The notes beneath the pieces are model-generated. The model was not told the DNA's origin. It did not search any database and saw only the letters and a program-made list of their open reading frames with translations. This document shows positions 17,251-25,485 of a stretch of 64,000 bases of DNA, in pieces (position 1 is the first letter of the stretch; every line of letters starts with the position of its first letter). The DNA lies in NCBI GenBank assembly GCA_020636045.1, contig JACJYP010000001.1, forward strand, positions 542,001-606,000, in the 5' to 3' direction. The stretch is from Lewinellaceae bacterium. GTDB lineage: Bacteria; Bacteroidota; Bacteroidia; Chitinophagales; Saprospiraceae. The translations under genes and the position numbers were made by a program.

Positions 17251-18204
17251 ATGAAAGAAAAAGGTATTCCCACAGTCGACCTTTCCAAATTCGCAAACGG
17301 TACTCCGGAGGAGAAAGAGGTGTTCGTTCGCGACCTCGGCAAGGCATTTCATGAGGTGGGTTTTGTAGCCGTGATCAACCACGGCATTCCCAAATCGCTG
17401 ATCGACGGTTTCTACGCCGCATCCAAGGCTTTTTTCGCCCTTCCCGAAGCGATCAAAAAACAATACGAGATCGTGGGCATGGCCGGTCAGCGCGGCTACA
17501 CATCGTTTGGAAAGGAGCACGCAAAACAGTCGCAGGTGGCCGACCTCAAGGAGTTTTTCCAGATCGGCCAGGAGGTGTCGGCCGATCATCCGCTCAAATC
17601 ACAGTACCCCGACAATGTGCAGGTGAAGGAAACGCCGGAGATGTCGGATAAAGGGCGCGAACTGTACCTCGCTTTCGAAAAAGCGGGCGGACAGCTGTTG
17701 GAAGCGATTGCGCTGCACCTGAAACTCGACCGCGACTATTTCAACAACTACATCCGAAACGGCAATTCGATTCTGAGGAGCATCCACTATCCTCCTATCA
17801 CGCACGAACCGGCCAGCGCCATTCGCGCCGAACAGCATGAAGACATCAATCTCATTACCCTGCTTGTGGGCGCGAGCGCGGGCGGCCTTCAATTGCTGAA
17901 CTCCAAAAACGAATGGATGCCTATTTTGCCGGAAGCCGACGAGATTGTGATCAATGTAGGCGATATGTTGCAGCGGCTCACCAACAACTACCTGAAAAGC
18001 ACCACACACCGTGTGGTGAACCCGCCGCGTGAAGAATGGCACCTGCCGCGCCTGAGCATCCCGTTTTTTCTGCACCCGGTGAGCGATATGCGCCTCGACT
18101 GCCTGCCTTTCTGTGTGACGGCCGACAATCCGCTGCACTACGAACCCATCAGCGCCGGAGAGTATCTCGACGAGCGGTTGCGTGAGATCGGTCTGAAGAA
18201 CTGA
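17251..18204 (+). CDS. 2-oxoglutarate/Fe(II) dioxygenase, isopenicillin N synthase type
   Basis: A 317-residue soluble enzyme. The N-terminal half carries the plant-type DIOX_N pattern (IPTVDLSKF, AFHEVGFVAVINHGIP). The C-terminal double-stranded beta-helix holds the iron triad H-x-D...H in EQHEDINLITLL and STTHRVVNPP, and the 2-oxoglutarate-binding RLS in HLPRLSIPFF. The family performs hydroxylations, desaturations and ring closures; the substrate is not predictable here. The frame extends upstream into the end of batC, but the ATG at 17251 gives the normal start. It stands 73 bp after batC and converges with the FAD oxidoreductase with only 2 bp between their stops. Confidence 0.9.
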   Translation: MKEKGIPTVDLSKFANGTPEEKEVFVRDLGKAFHEVGFVAVINHGIPKSLIDGFYAASKAFFALPEAIKKQYEIVGMAGQRGYTSFGKEHAKQSQVADLKEFFQIGQEVSADHPLKSQYPDNVQVKETPEMSDKGRELYLAFEKAGGQLLEAIALHLKLDRDYFNNYIRNGNSILRSIHYPPITHEPASAIRAEQHEDINLITLLVGASAGGLQLLNSKNEWMPILPEADEIVINVGDMLQRLTNNYLKSTTHRVVNPPREEWHLPRLSIPFFLHPVSDMRLDCLPFCVTADNPLHYEPISAGEYLDERLREIGLKN

Positions 18205-18206
18205 AA

Positions 18207-19358
18207 TTACATTTTCCGCTCCAGGATCATTTCAGCGCCTTCCTGGCCGACCAGAGTGCCGATGGCGACACCCATGCCGCTCAGCCGTACGGATACTACG
18301 ACATTTTGGGAGGTGCGCTTGATGATCGGCTTTTTTTCGGGTCCCAGCCCCAGAATGCCCGACCACCAGGTATCCACTTCTGGCTTGTGGTCGGGACAAA
18401 CGACCGTATGCAGCAATTGTACAAGCGCGCTGCGGATGATCTCGGTGGTGCCGAACTCGTCTGTTTTTTCCTCATCCTGCGCCAAATGGCGACCCCCGCC
18501 GATGAGGATGCGCCCGTCGATGTTGCGGAAATAAAAATACCCCCGGTCGTAGTGGAAGCAGCCTTCCAGTTTCAGGCCAGGGATCGGGCGCGTGACAAGT
18601 ACCTGGTTGCGCGCAGGCGTGGTATCTGCATCGGCCAGCAGGCTTTTGGCGAAGCCATTGACGGCCACCAGGACACGGGGCACGCGGATGGTCCAGCCGT
18701 ACTTGGTTTCCAGTTCCACACCGGTGGCGGAGTCTTCCAGCCTTTTTACCGCCAGCCCGTTGAATATCCTGACACCTGCACGTTCGGCTTTGGCCAGCAG
18801 TGTTGCCATCATTTTACCCGTATGAACCTGTCCTTCCGGCTGGTTGTGAATGAGGTGCCGCACACGCCGAAAACCGAAAGCCGGAATACGCTCATCCACA
18901 ACTTTATATACTTCCCCCTGACCTACGATGCTACCGATCTTGCGGTTGAATTCGTGAATTTGTCCGGCACAGCGGAGAAAGGTATCTTCTTCGTCCTCTG
19001 TGAACATTTCGTAGCCGCCGAGTTGCTGGAATTCCAGGTTTTCTTCGCCGACCAGCGCGCGCAGCCGCTGCAAACCCCGCCAGCGTTTTTCCACCAGGGT
19101 CAATACATCGTCCTCCCCCATCCGTGCCATATCGTCCATCAGTTCCGTCATGGAGCCGAAGCAGGCGAACCCGGCGTTGCGGGTGCTGGCGCCGATGGGC
19201 AGGGGGCCGCGTTCGAGAATGGCCACCTGGAGTTTGGGATCGAGTTGTTTGAGGTGCAGGGCAGCGGCAAGGCCTACAATGCCGCTGCCGATCACGGCGA
19301 CGTCGATGGGTTGGAAGAATGTTTCTCGTTCCCAGTAACTCAGGTTGTATTTTAACAT
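18207..19358 (-). CDS. FAD-dependent oxidoreductase (DAO family)
   Basis: A 383-residue flavoprotein with the dinucleotide-binding motif VIGSGIVGLAAALHL at about residues 22-36, the ERGPLPIGASTRNAGF segment typical of glycine/D-amino-acid oxidase and sarcosine-oxidase relatives, and a C-terminal FAD motif VSVRLSGMGVAIGTLVG. It probably oxidises an amine or amino acid in the cytoplasm, passing electrons to oxygen or a carrier. The substrate is unknown. The ATG at 19358 is clear. The 193-bp gap upstream to the divergent VanW gene shows only an A/T palindrome (19419-19432) and no promoter match. Confidence 0.88.
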   Translation of the reverse strand: MLKYNLSYWERETFFQPIDVAVIGSGIVGLAAALHLKQLDPKLQVAILERGPLPIGASTRNAGFACFGSMTELMDDMARMGEDDVLTLVEKRWRGLQRLRALVGEENLEFQQLGGYEMFTEDEEDTFLRCAGQIHEFNRKIGSIVGQGEVYKVVDERIPAFGFRRVRHLIHNQPEGQVHTGKMMATLLAKAERAGVRIFNGLAVKRLEDSATGVELETKYGWTIRVPRVLVAVNGFAKSLLADADTTPARNQVLVTRPIPGLKLEGCFHYDRGYFYFRNIDGRILIGGGRHLAQDEEKTDEFGTTEIIRSALVQLLHTVVCPDHKPEVDTWWSGILGLGPEKKPIIKRTSQNVVVSVRLSGMGVAIGTLVGQEGAEMILERKM

Positions 19359-19551
19359 GGCGGTTGGTTGAATGAATCGGGCTGATTTGGGTGTTTCTGA
19401 AAAATACCCTTTGGCCTGAAAAGAATTCTTTTGGAACCTGCTCTGCGTGTTTTTCGTGCAATAGCGCTGCTTATTCCACTTAAAAAGCCACTTGATCAGA
19501 ACCCAAAATCATTTATTTTCAAATCCAAAAGTATTTTTTTGACACACCCGA

Positions 19552-20403
19552 ATGAGTTTTGCTGTTATGATAGAAATATTGCGCCCTCCTGCTGTTCGTT
19601 CCAGGCTGCGCCGCCGGCTGGGGCGTTGGTTTTATCGCCAAAAAAGGTATCTGGAGTGGTACTTTGGGGATCGGAAATGGGCCGGAACGCTACAGGCCCC
19701 GCTCAACCACCTCGTGTTTGAGCATCAAAGCCCTCTGTTGCGGCGGCTGAAGGATGTGGACATGCAACTTCAGTACAACAAAGTGACCAACCTGCGTCTG
19801 GCAGCAGCAAATATAGACGGCCTGGTGATAATGCCGGGCGAGTGCTTTTCTTTTTGGCGTGCAGTCGGCAATCCTTCGGCGCGGCGCGGCTTTCTGGAAG
19901 GCCTGGTACTCGAAAACGGCAGGGTTGGCAAAGGTATCGGCGGCGGCCTGTGCCAGATGGGTAACCTGCTATACTGGATGGCCCTGCATACGCCGCTGAC
20001 CGTGGTGGAGCGCTGGCGGCACAGCTACGACGTTTTTCCCGACGCGAATCGCGTGCTACCATTTGGGTCCGGTGCTACCCTCGCGTACAATTACATCGAT
20101 CTTCAGCTGCGCAACGATACACAGCAGCCTTTTCAGATAAAAGTATGGCTCACGGAAACAGCGCTTCAAGGCGCCGTCAGGAGTTCCCGGCCCCCTGAAG
20201 AACGCTACGAAGTGTTCGAGCAGGACCACCTCATACGCCACGAACCCTGGGGCGGGTATTCGCGGCACAACAGGATCGCCCGCCGGGTTATTTCCGCCGA
20301 TTCCGGCCTGCTGATTCGCGAAGAAACGGTAACCGAAAACCATGCGTTGATGATGTATCAGCCATTTCTCGGCGATCCCGGCACAGACGGTGGCGGAAGC
20401 TGA
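19552..20403 (+). CDS. VanW-family protein
   Basis: A 283-residue protein carrying the VanW domain: FSFWRAVGNPSARRGFLEGL, then GKGIGGGLCQMGNLLYWMAL and FPFGSGATLAYNYIDLQL-like strands, cited in part. VanW was named from vancomycin-resistance clusters, but the domain is widespread and its function is unproven; some relatives are linked to peptidoglycan or surface polymers. There is no signal peptide or membrane helix, so it may be cytoplasmic. It is followed by the DUF4293 gene, which has its own promoter element. An alternative ATG lies five codons downstream. Confidence 0.88.
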   Translation: MSFAVMIEILRPPAVRSRLRRRLGRWFYRQKRYLEWYFGDRKWAGTLQAPLNHLVFEHQSPLLRRLKDVDMQLQYNKVTNLRLAAANIDGLVIMPGECFSFWRAVGNPSARRGFLEGLVLENGRVGKGIGGGLCQMGNLLYWMALHTPLTVVERWRHSYDVFPDANRVLPFGSGATLAYNYIDLQLRNDTQQPFQIKVWLTETALQGAVRSSRPPEERYEVFEQDHLIRHEPWGGYSRHNRIARRVISADSGLLIREETVTENHALMMYQPFLGDPGTDGGGS

Positions 20404-20424
20404 CGTGAAAAGCCGCGCGCATTG

Positions 20425-20432
20425 TATTTTTG
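20425..20432 (+). promoter_or_regulatory. Promoter -7 element of the DUF4293 gene
   Basis: TATTTTTG matches TAnnTTTG, 40 bp before the ATG at 20472. It lies upstream of the longer open frame's start at 20430 by a few bases only, so a transcript from here would support the ATG at 20472. Confidence 0.55.
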
Positions 20433-20471
20433 CGGGCATACGCGCGTAAAAGACATCAAACTGACAGAACC

Positions 20472-20921
20472 ATGATCCAACGTATACAATCGGTTTTCCT
20501 GTTGCTGGCGGCGGCGGCGGGCTTCGGGCAATTCGCCATCCCGTATCTGAGCACGACCAGCGGCGATCCGGCTTCCTCACTCCCCGCACTGTCCGATCAG
20601 GTGCTCAATCCGATGGACAATCCCGGGCTGCTCGGGCTTTGTGCATTGAGCGGCATCGTATCCCTGATCGCTATTTTCATGTTCCGGAACCGGCCCTTGC
20701 AGGCGCGTCTGGGGGGCGGTGCTGCCGTCGCATCGCTGTTGCTGACCGTATTGGTCGTCTTCGTTGTTTTCCAGATACGGCAGCAAATGCCGGAAGGGGG
20801 TAATGCGCAATACGGCGCCGGCCTGGCGCTTCCCGTGGCCGGTATGATATTCGACTGGTTGGCCGTGCGCTTTATCCGCAAAGACGAAACACTGGTGCGT
20901 TCGATGGACCGGCTGCGCTGA
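20472..20921 (+). CDS. DUF4293 membrane protein
   Basis: A 149-residue protein beginning MIQRIQSVFLLLAA, the hallmark opening of DUF4293, a family almost confined to Bacteroidota. Four hydrophobic segments are seen: residues about 7-22, 57-73, 85-102 and 120-135. The function is unknown. The start at 20472 matches the family and the promoter element at 20425. It converges with the lipid kinase gene with 10 bp between stops. Confidence 0.88.
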   Translation: MIQRIQSVFLLLAAAAGFGQFAIPYLSTTSGDPASSLPALSDQVLNPMDNPGLLGLCALSGIVSLIAIFMFRNRPLQARLGGGAAVASLLLTVLVVFVVFQIRQQMPEGGNAQYGAGLALPVAGMIFDWLAVRFIRKDETLVRSMDRLR

Positions 20922-20931
20922 TCCAGATACT

Positions 20932-21855
20932 CTACAACGCAATTTTCAGCGCTTTTTCCAGCAAAATAAATTCCACGGGCGTTTCTCCCAGGAACTCGCC
21001 GTCCGCTTCGAGCAGGGTGGGCGCATCGCCGTGCCGGTGTTCTACCCGGATCGACCGGGCCTGAAATCCCTCTACTTTAGGGTGTTCCAGCAGACTGCCG
21101 TTGTAAAACCGCGGCGTTTGCAACAGCACATCCCATTTCGGGATGCTTCGGGCGAAGGTGAGCGCAAACAAACCGTCGTCGGGCACGGCCTGCGGCACGA
21201 ATTGCATGCCGCCGCCCGAATAACGGCAGAGGCCGATATTGATCGTGTAAAAAAAGTCTTCCGCCACGCGCCCGTCGAAGTGGATGCGCGCTTTTCGCAG
21301 CCGGTATTGCATCAGGTATTGTGCTACAAGCAGCAGGTAATGCAGGCGGTTGCTGACGCGGTGTTCTGTGAGTTTTTGGCCGATAAAACCGTCGTAAGCC
21401 ATGCCGGCGACATTGACGAAGTATCGCTGCTCCTGCCTGCCCCCTGAAATATATTTTGCCAGACCGATATCCTGATAGCGGAGCTCCGGCTGCAGCAGGC
21501 GTTCCAGCCGTTTTTGCGGGTCGGAGGGGATGCCGTATTGCCGGGCCCAGTCGTTGCCCGTACCGGATGGCAGCAGCGCGTAACATACCTCTGCGGACGG
21601 CGCGAACCGCTGCCCAATGATGCCGTTGACGATCTCGTGGTTGGTGCCGTCGCCGCCGATGCCCAGCAGATAGCGATGCCCGTTCAGGATAGCATCTTCG
21701 GCGAGACGGGAAGCGTGGCCCGGAGCGTTTGTGAATTGTACGGTATAGGAAAAGCCCAGCTCCTGCAATGTACGTTCGATCGCCGACCAGCGCCGACCGA
21801 CGGCACCTGCGCCGGCGTTCGGGTTGGCGATGATATACCAAAAAGGGTTTTCCAT
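20932..21855 (-). CDS. Diacylglycerol/lipid kinase (YegS/BmrU type)
   Basis: A 307-residue protein with the DAGK catalytic signature: IANPNAGAG near the start, the nucleotide-binding GIGGDGTNHEIVNGI segment at about 65-80, and LPSGTGNDWARQ at about 94-105. The C-terminal half is a beta-sandwich typical of YegS-type lipid kinases. It phosphorylates a lipid such as diacylglycerol using ATP, at the inner face of the cytoplasmic membrane. The exact lipid is not known. A TACATTTG element on the same strand 24 bp before the ATG supports the start. Nothing odd in length. Confidence 0.93.
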   Translation of the reverse strand: MENPFWYIIANPNAGAGAVGRRWSAIERTLQELGFSYTVQFTNAPGHASRLAEDAILNGHRYLLGIGGDGTNHEIVNGIIGQRFAPSAEVCYALLPSGTGNDWARQYGIPSDPQKRLERLLQPELRYQDIGLAKYISGGRQEQRYFVNVAGMAYDGFIGQKLTEHRVSNRLHYLLLVAQYLMQYRLRKARIHFDGRVAEDFFYTINIGLCRYSGGGMQFVPQAVPDDGLFALTFARSIPKWDVLLQTPRFYNGSLLEHPKVEGFQARSIRVEHRHGDAPTLLEADGEFLGETPVEFILLEKALKIAL

Positions 21856-21878
21856 TTACCGGAGACTTGAAAAGCGGA

Positions 21879-21886
21879 CAAATGTA
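21879..21886 (-). promoter_or_regulatory. Promoter -7 element of the lipid kinase gene
   Basis: TACATTTG on the minus strand matches TAnnTTTG and would start a transcript a few bases later, giving a leader of about 16-18 nt before the ATG at 21855. Confidence 0.55.
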
Positions 21887-22178
21887 GCGAATAAGCCGCT
21901 CAGTAGAAACGCCAATAAGGCCACACCCTTGGGCTGTATTGGATGTGTCAAACCCACCCCTGGGTCTCCCATTACAGTCAAAAAAACATCGGAATATAAC
22001 TTTGGCGAAGTTGTGTGCGATTAAAAATCAGTATACAGACGGCAAATTCCGGATGAATTGTAACGATTTTATAATGTGTTGTTTTCCAACGTTTAACACA
22101 GGCTTTTGAATCCCGTTTTGCCTGGGTTTTTTAACTTGTATAGCGATAGTATATAGGTGAAAATCAGATCAAAAAGTC
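21887..22178. other. Intergenic region upstream of the glucan locus
   Basis: About 290 bp without a gene between the lipid kinase promoter and the first glucan-locus promoter. The hexamer TTTAAC occurs three times on the plus strand (22092-22097, 22130-22135 and, just past this region, 22192-22197), and GTGTT/AACAC bases bracket 22076-22099. Spacing is irregular, so this is only weakly suggestive of regulator sites. No hairpin terminator or small gene was seen. Confidence 0.4.
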
Positions 22179-22186
22179 TATTTTTG
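22179..22186 (+). promoter_or_regulatory. Promoter -7 element of the glucan locus
   Basis: TATTTTTG matches TAnnTTTG, 71 bp before the ATG at 22257. It is the only consensus element seen ahead of the run of glucan genes. Confidence 0.55.
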
Positions 22187-22256
22187 CAAAGTTTAACAAA
22201 TTATATTTCACACAAGGCAGTCGTTGCAAAACACTTGTCCATATTTGGAAAATCCG

Positions 22257-25200
22257 ATGAAAAATCTGTTCCTGCACCTGGCATTCCTTTTTCTTGCAAT
22301 AACCTTGCACGCGCAATCCGGCCAGGTTTCCGTCATGCAGTCCGATGCGGGCGTCAAATTGAAGGTAAACGGAAATGACTTTATCATCAATGGCGTAAAC
22401 TGGGACTATTATCCCATCGGCACCAATTATTCCTACACCCTGTGGAAACAGCCGGATGATATCATTCGGGCGGCGCTTGACGAAGAAATGTCCCTGCTGA
22501 AAAACATGGGCGTTAATGCGATACGCCAGTATACAGGCGTGCCTGCCAGGTGGATCACCTACATATACGAGCAGTACGGCATTTACACAGTACTGAACCA
22601 TTCCTTCGGCCGCTATGGCCTGACGCTGGACGGCGCGTGGGTCGCGAATACGGAATACGCCGACCCGCGGGTGCGCGAACTACTGCTATCCGAGGTTCGG
22701 GAGATGACAGAAGGATACCGGAATACGCCGGGGCTTTTAGTATACCTGCTGGGCAATGAAAATAACTACGGCCTGTTCTGGGAAGGCGCCGAAACGGAAG
22801 ATATTCCTGTAGAAGACCGGAAATCCACGATCCGGGCAGAAGCCATGTACCGGCTTTTTAACGAAGCCGCAGTGCAGATGAAAACCCTCGACAAATCGCA
22901 CCCGGTCGCTATATGCAACGGCGATCTGTTGTTTCTGGATATCATCGCAAGGCAATGCCCCGACGTGGATATATTTGGTGTCAATATGTACCGCGGCGTT
23001 TCATTTGGTGACGCATTTGAGCGAGTGAAAAAAGAATACGGCAAACCTGTGATGTTTACCGAATTCGGCGCCGACGCCTTCAATGCCATTTCCAATAGCG
23101 AAGACCAGCAGTCGCAAGCGTATTACCTGGTGGGTAACTGGAAGGAAATATATGAAAACGCAGCAGGACTGGGCAAGGCGGGAAACTCCATCGGAGGCTT
23201 CACTTTCCAGTTCAGTGACGGCTGGTGGAAGTTTGGTCAGACCAGCAATCTGGATGTTCATGATAACAATGCTTCCTGGTCAAACGGGGGTTATCTCCGC
23301 GATTACGAGCCGGGAGAGAATAATATGAACGAAGAATGGTTTGGCATCTGCGCCAAAGGGCCCACCGATGAAAGAGGACTTTATCATCTGTATCCCCGCG
23401 CGGCATACTACGCCCTGAAAGAGGCTCATACCCTTAATCCGTATGACAGGGGGCAGACACCGGCAAGCATCCAGGCATACTTCGACGGGATTGTTTTGAT
23501 GGATGCGGTTGTGAAGGCACGCGGCGACAAGGCCGCTTTGGAGGGTGAGCAGTCCGGCAAACTGCGACTCAGCCGCCTGAGCGCCGAATTCACCACCTTC
23601 AATACTGGCGGCAGTTTGATCAGCACACCCGACGAAGCAAATCCCGATGAGGAGGTGTATCCCAACCAGTTGGGATTCGATCACATGCAGTCCTTTTTCG
23701 TAGGCGTTGCCGGCAATCCGGCGCCGAACATGCGGGCCAATGTGGAATGCAACATTCTCGGCAATGTGGCGCAAAACCCCATCAACGAAATCTTTTACGA
23801 AAACCGGGGGCGGTCGGTGGTGAGCAGTACGGCCAACGGCCCGGTTGAACTGCGCGACGTCAATCGCATACAGATATACCGCGCGGATTTTAGCTGGAAT
23901 CACAAGGACTTTGACCTGACGGGTTTTTACCGTACCGGACATTATCACTGGGGCTATGAAGGCGACTTCTTCGGTTTGTACCCGGAAGCAAATTACGGTC
24001 CCAACATTGACATCTACAATGGTCAGGCGCCTCTGGGCTTCGAGCTGGATGGAAAGCGAAAACTCAAAGGCCTGAGTGTTGCCATGGGCCCGGAATTGTG
24101 GTGGGGGGCCAACCCCGCCGTATTGGTAAAATACAGCAGAAAAGTAGCGGGTATCGACCTGACCGGCATTTTCCATGAAGACCTGGAACAGCGCGGCAAC
24201 ACCGAAAGCTCTTTTGCCGTACCCGTGCCCAAAACGCGCAGGGCAACCCTGCATGCGAAAACCAAACTGGGCAACCTTGGATTCGAATTAGGCGGGATCT
24301 GGGGCGGGCAACCCCTTGAAGGAAGGACTTTCCAGATTGCTGAAGAAGCAAACGGAGATTACACCATCTATCAGGATAAAATACAGGCAAAAGATACCTG
24401 GGGCGGCAAGTTCAAATTGACGTTTTCAAAAGGAAGGGTCAACTGGTACGCGCAAGCCGCTGCCATGGCGCTCGTGGCAAACGGGGGTGCCGACTACACC
24501 AAAACATTTACCGGCTGGCGCCTGAAGGACAGCGGCAGCGGCAATCAGTACAATTTCCTGAGCGGATTTACCTATGCCGCGGGCGATTTTCAAATTGCAC
24601 CCAACTTCCTGTGGCAACGGCCGATAGAGGGGCCCATACCCGGCAATGTGCCGGCGCCCGGAAGACCGCGCAACATCCTGGACGATCCGTTTTCCGTAAG
24701 GGTAAACCGCGAGACGGTAGCCGGCGAAATCCTGATCACTTACGACCCCACACCCGCTACCTGGATGTATGACTGGGACAACGACAGAGCCGAAGACGCC
24801 CGATTTGCTGTAAGCACGGGTTTCGTGTTCCGCCACCTGCCTACCGTCCAGGACGCAGCCATCGGTATCCTGCCGGACGGTCGCACCACTTTTGCTTTTC
24901 CGGGCTCCGCCCCTGCGCACGACTTGTGGGAAGCGCATGCCCGCATCGTATCCAAACTGAATCCCGATCTCGGATTTATCGCCAACGTACTGGTCGGAAA
25001 TGCGCAGCCCAACGGCGACGATACCAGAACGATCCAGCGCTTCGGCGTGGATTTGCGGATGGTGTACAAAAAGATCAAACTGGTATCCGCTGTAAAGTTC
25101 AACGACTGGGGGCCTTATGACTACCACCGGGATTTTAACCTCACCTTCCCGCAACAATTCCTGCTGGATCTTTCCACTTCGCTGGGGAAACCGCATTGGA

Positions 25201-25391
25201 TCGATCTGCCGAACACAAAGATCGGCGTGCAGGGCATCTTCCGTACCCTCGATCGATATTCTCCGCGTTACTGCCCCACATATTTCATCAACGCGGCCGG
25301 CGAACTGGAGTGCGATCCCGACGCGCCGGGCTATGGCAACGGCAATGAATGGGAGATCCGGACCTACATACACATCAACATTTTTCAATGA
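22257..25391 (+). CDS. Secreted clan GH-A glycosidase fused to an outer-membrane beta-barrel
   Basis: A 1044-residue protein. A signal peptide ends at LHAQ (residue 20). Residues about 30-425 form a GH2_C-like TIM barrel: LKVNGNDFIINGVNWD opens it, Glu168 in LLGNENNYG is the likely acid/base and Glu269 in MFTEFGADA the likely nucleophile. From about residue 490 to the end the sequence changes to alternating, aromatic-rich strands (FSWNHKDFDLTGFYRTGHYH, GPELWWGANPAVLVKYSRKV and many more) and ends ...INIFQ, the look of a 16-18-strand outer-membrane porin. The two parts share one uninterrupted frame. It heads a beta-glucan locus that has no SusC/SusD, so the barrel may be the oligosaccharide pore or an anchor. 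The CAZy family is uncertain. Confidence 0.82.
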   Translation: MKNLFLHLAFLFLAITLHAQSGQVSVMQSDAGVKLKVNGNDFIINGVNWDYYPIGTNYSYTLWKQPDDIIRAALDEEMSLLKNMGVNAIRQYTGVPARWITYIYEQYGIYTVLNHSFGRYGLTLDGAWVANTEYADPRVRELLLSEVREMTEGYRNTPGLLVYLLGNENNYGLFWEGAETEDIPVEDRKSTIRAEAMYRLFNEAAVQMKTLDKSHPVAICNGDLLFLDIIARQCPDVDIFGVNMYRGVSFGDAFERVKKEYGKPVMFTEFGADAFNAISNSEDQQSQAYYLVGNWKEIYENAAGLGKAGNSIGGFTFQFSDGWWKFGQTSNLDVHDNNASWSNGGYLRDYEPGENNMNEEWFGICAKGPTDERGLYHLYPRAAYYALKEAHTLNPYDRGQTPASIQAYFDGIVLMDAVVKARGDKAALEGEQSGKLRLSRLSAEFTTFNTGGSLISTPDEANPDEEVYPNQLGFDHMQSFFVGVAGNPAPNMRANVECNILGNVAQNPINEIFYENRGRSVVSSTANGPVELRDVNRIQIYRADFSWNHKDFDLTGFYRTGHYHWGYEGDFFGLYPEANYGPNIDIYNGQAPLGFELDGKRKLKGLSVAMGPELWWGANPAVLVKYSRKVAGIDLTGIFHEDLEQRGNTESSFAVPVPKTRRATLHAKTKLGNLGFELGGIWGGQPLEGRTFQIAEEANGDYTIYQDKIQAKDTWGGKFKLTFSKGRVNWYAQAAAMALVANGGADYTKTFTGWRLKDSGSGNQYNFLSGFTYAAGDFQIAPNFLWQRPIEGPIPGNVPAPGRPRNILDDPFSVRVNRETVAGEILITYDPTPATWMYDWDNDRAEDARFAVSTGFVFRHLPTVQDAAIGILPDGRTTFAFPGSAPAHDLWEAHARIVSKLNPDLGFIANVLVGNAQPNGDDTRTIQRFGVDLRMVYKKIKLVSAVKFNDWGPYDYHRDFNLTFPQQFLLDLSTSLGKPHWIDLPNTKIGVQGIFRTLDRYSPRYCPTYFINAAGELECDPDAPGYGNGNEWEIRTYIHINIFQ

Positions 25392-25485
25392 CAGGCAGGC
25401 TCGCTTAGTCGGACCGTATAGCCTCTGAAGGTACCCGACAAACCAACCCGACCAAATACTTGCTCAATCAATTAAAAGTCAAGAG

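Noticed and set aside
22092..22197. Three TTTAAC hexamers as an operator array
   Set aside because: Spacing of 38 and 62 bp is irregular and the hexamer is A/T-rich enough to occur by chance; kept only as a note.
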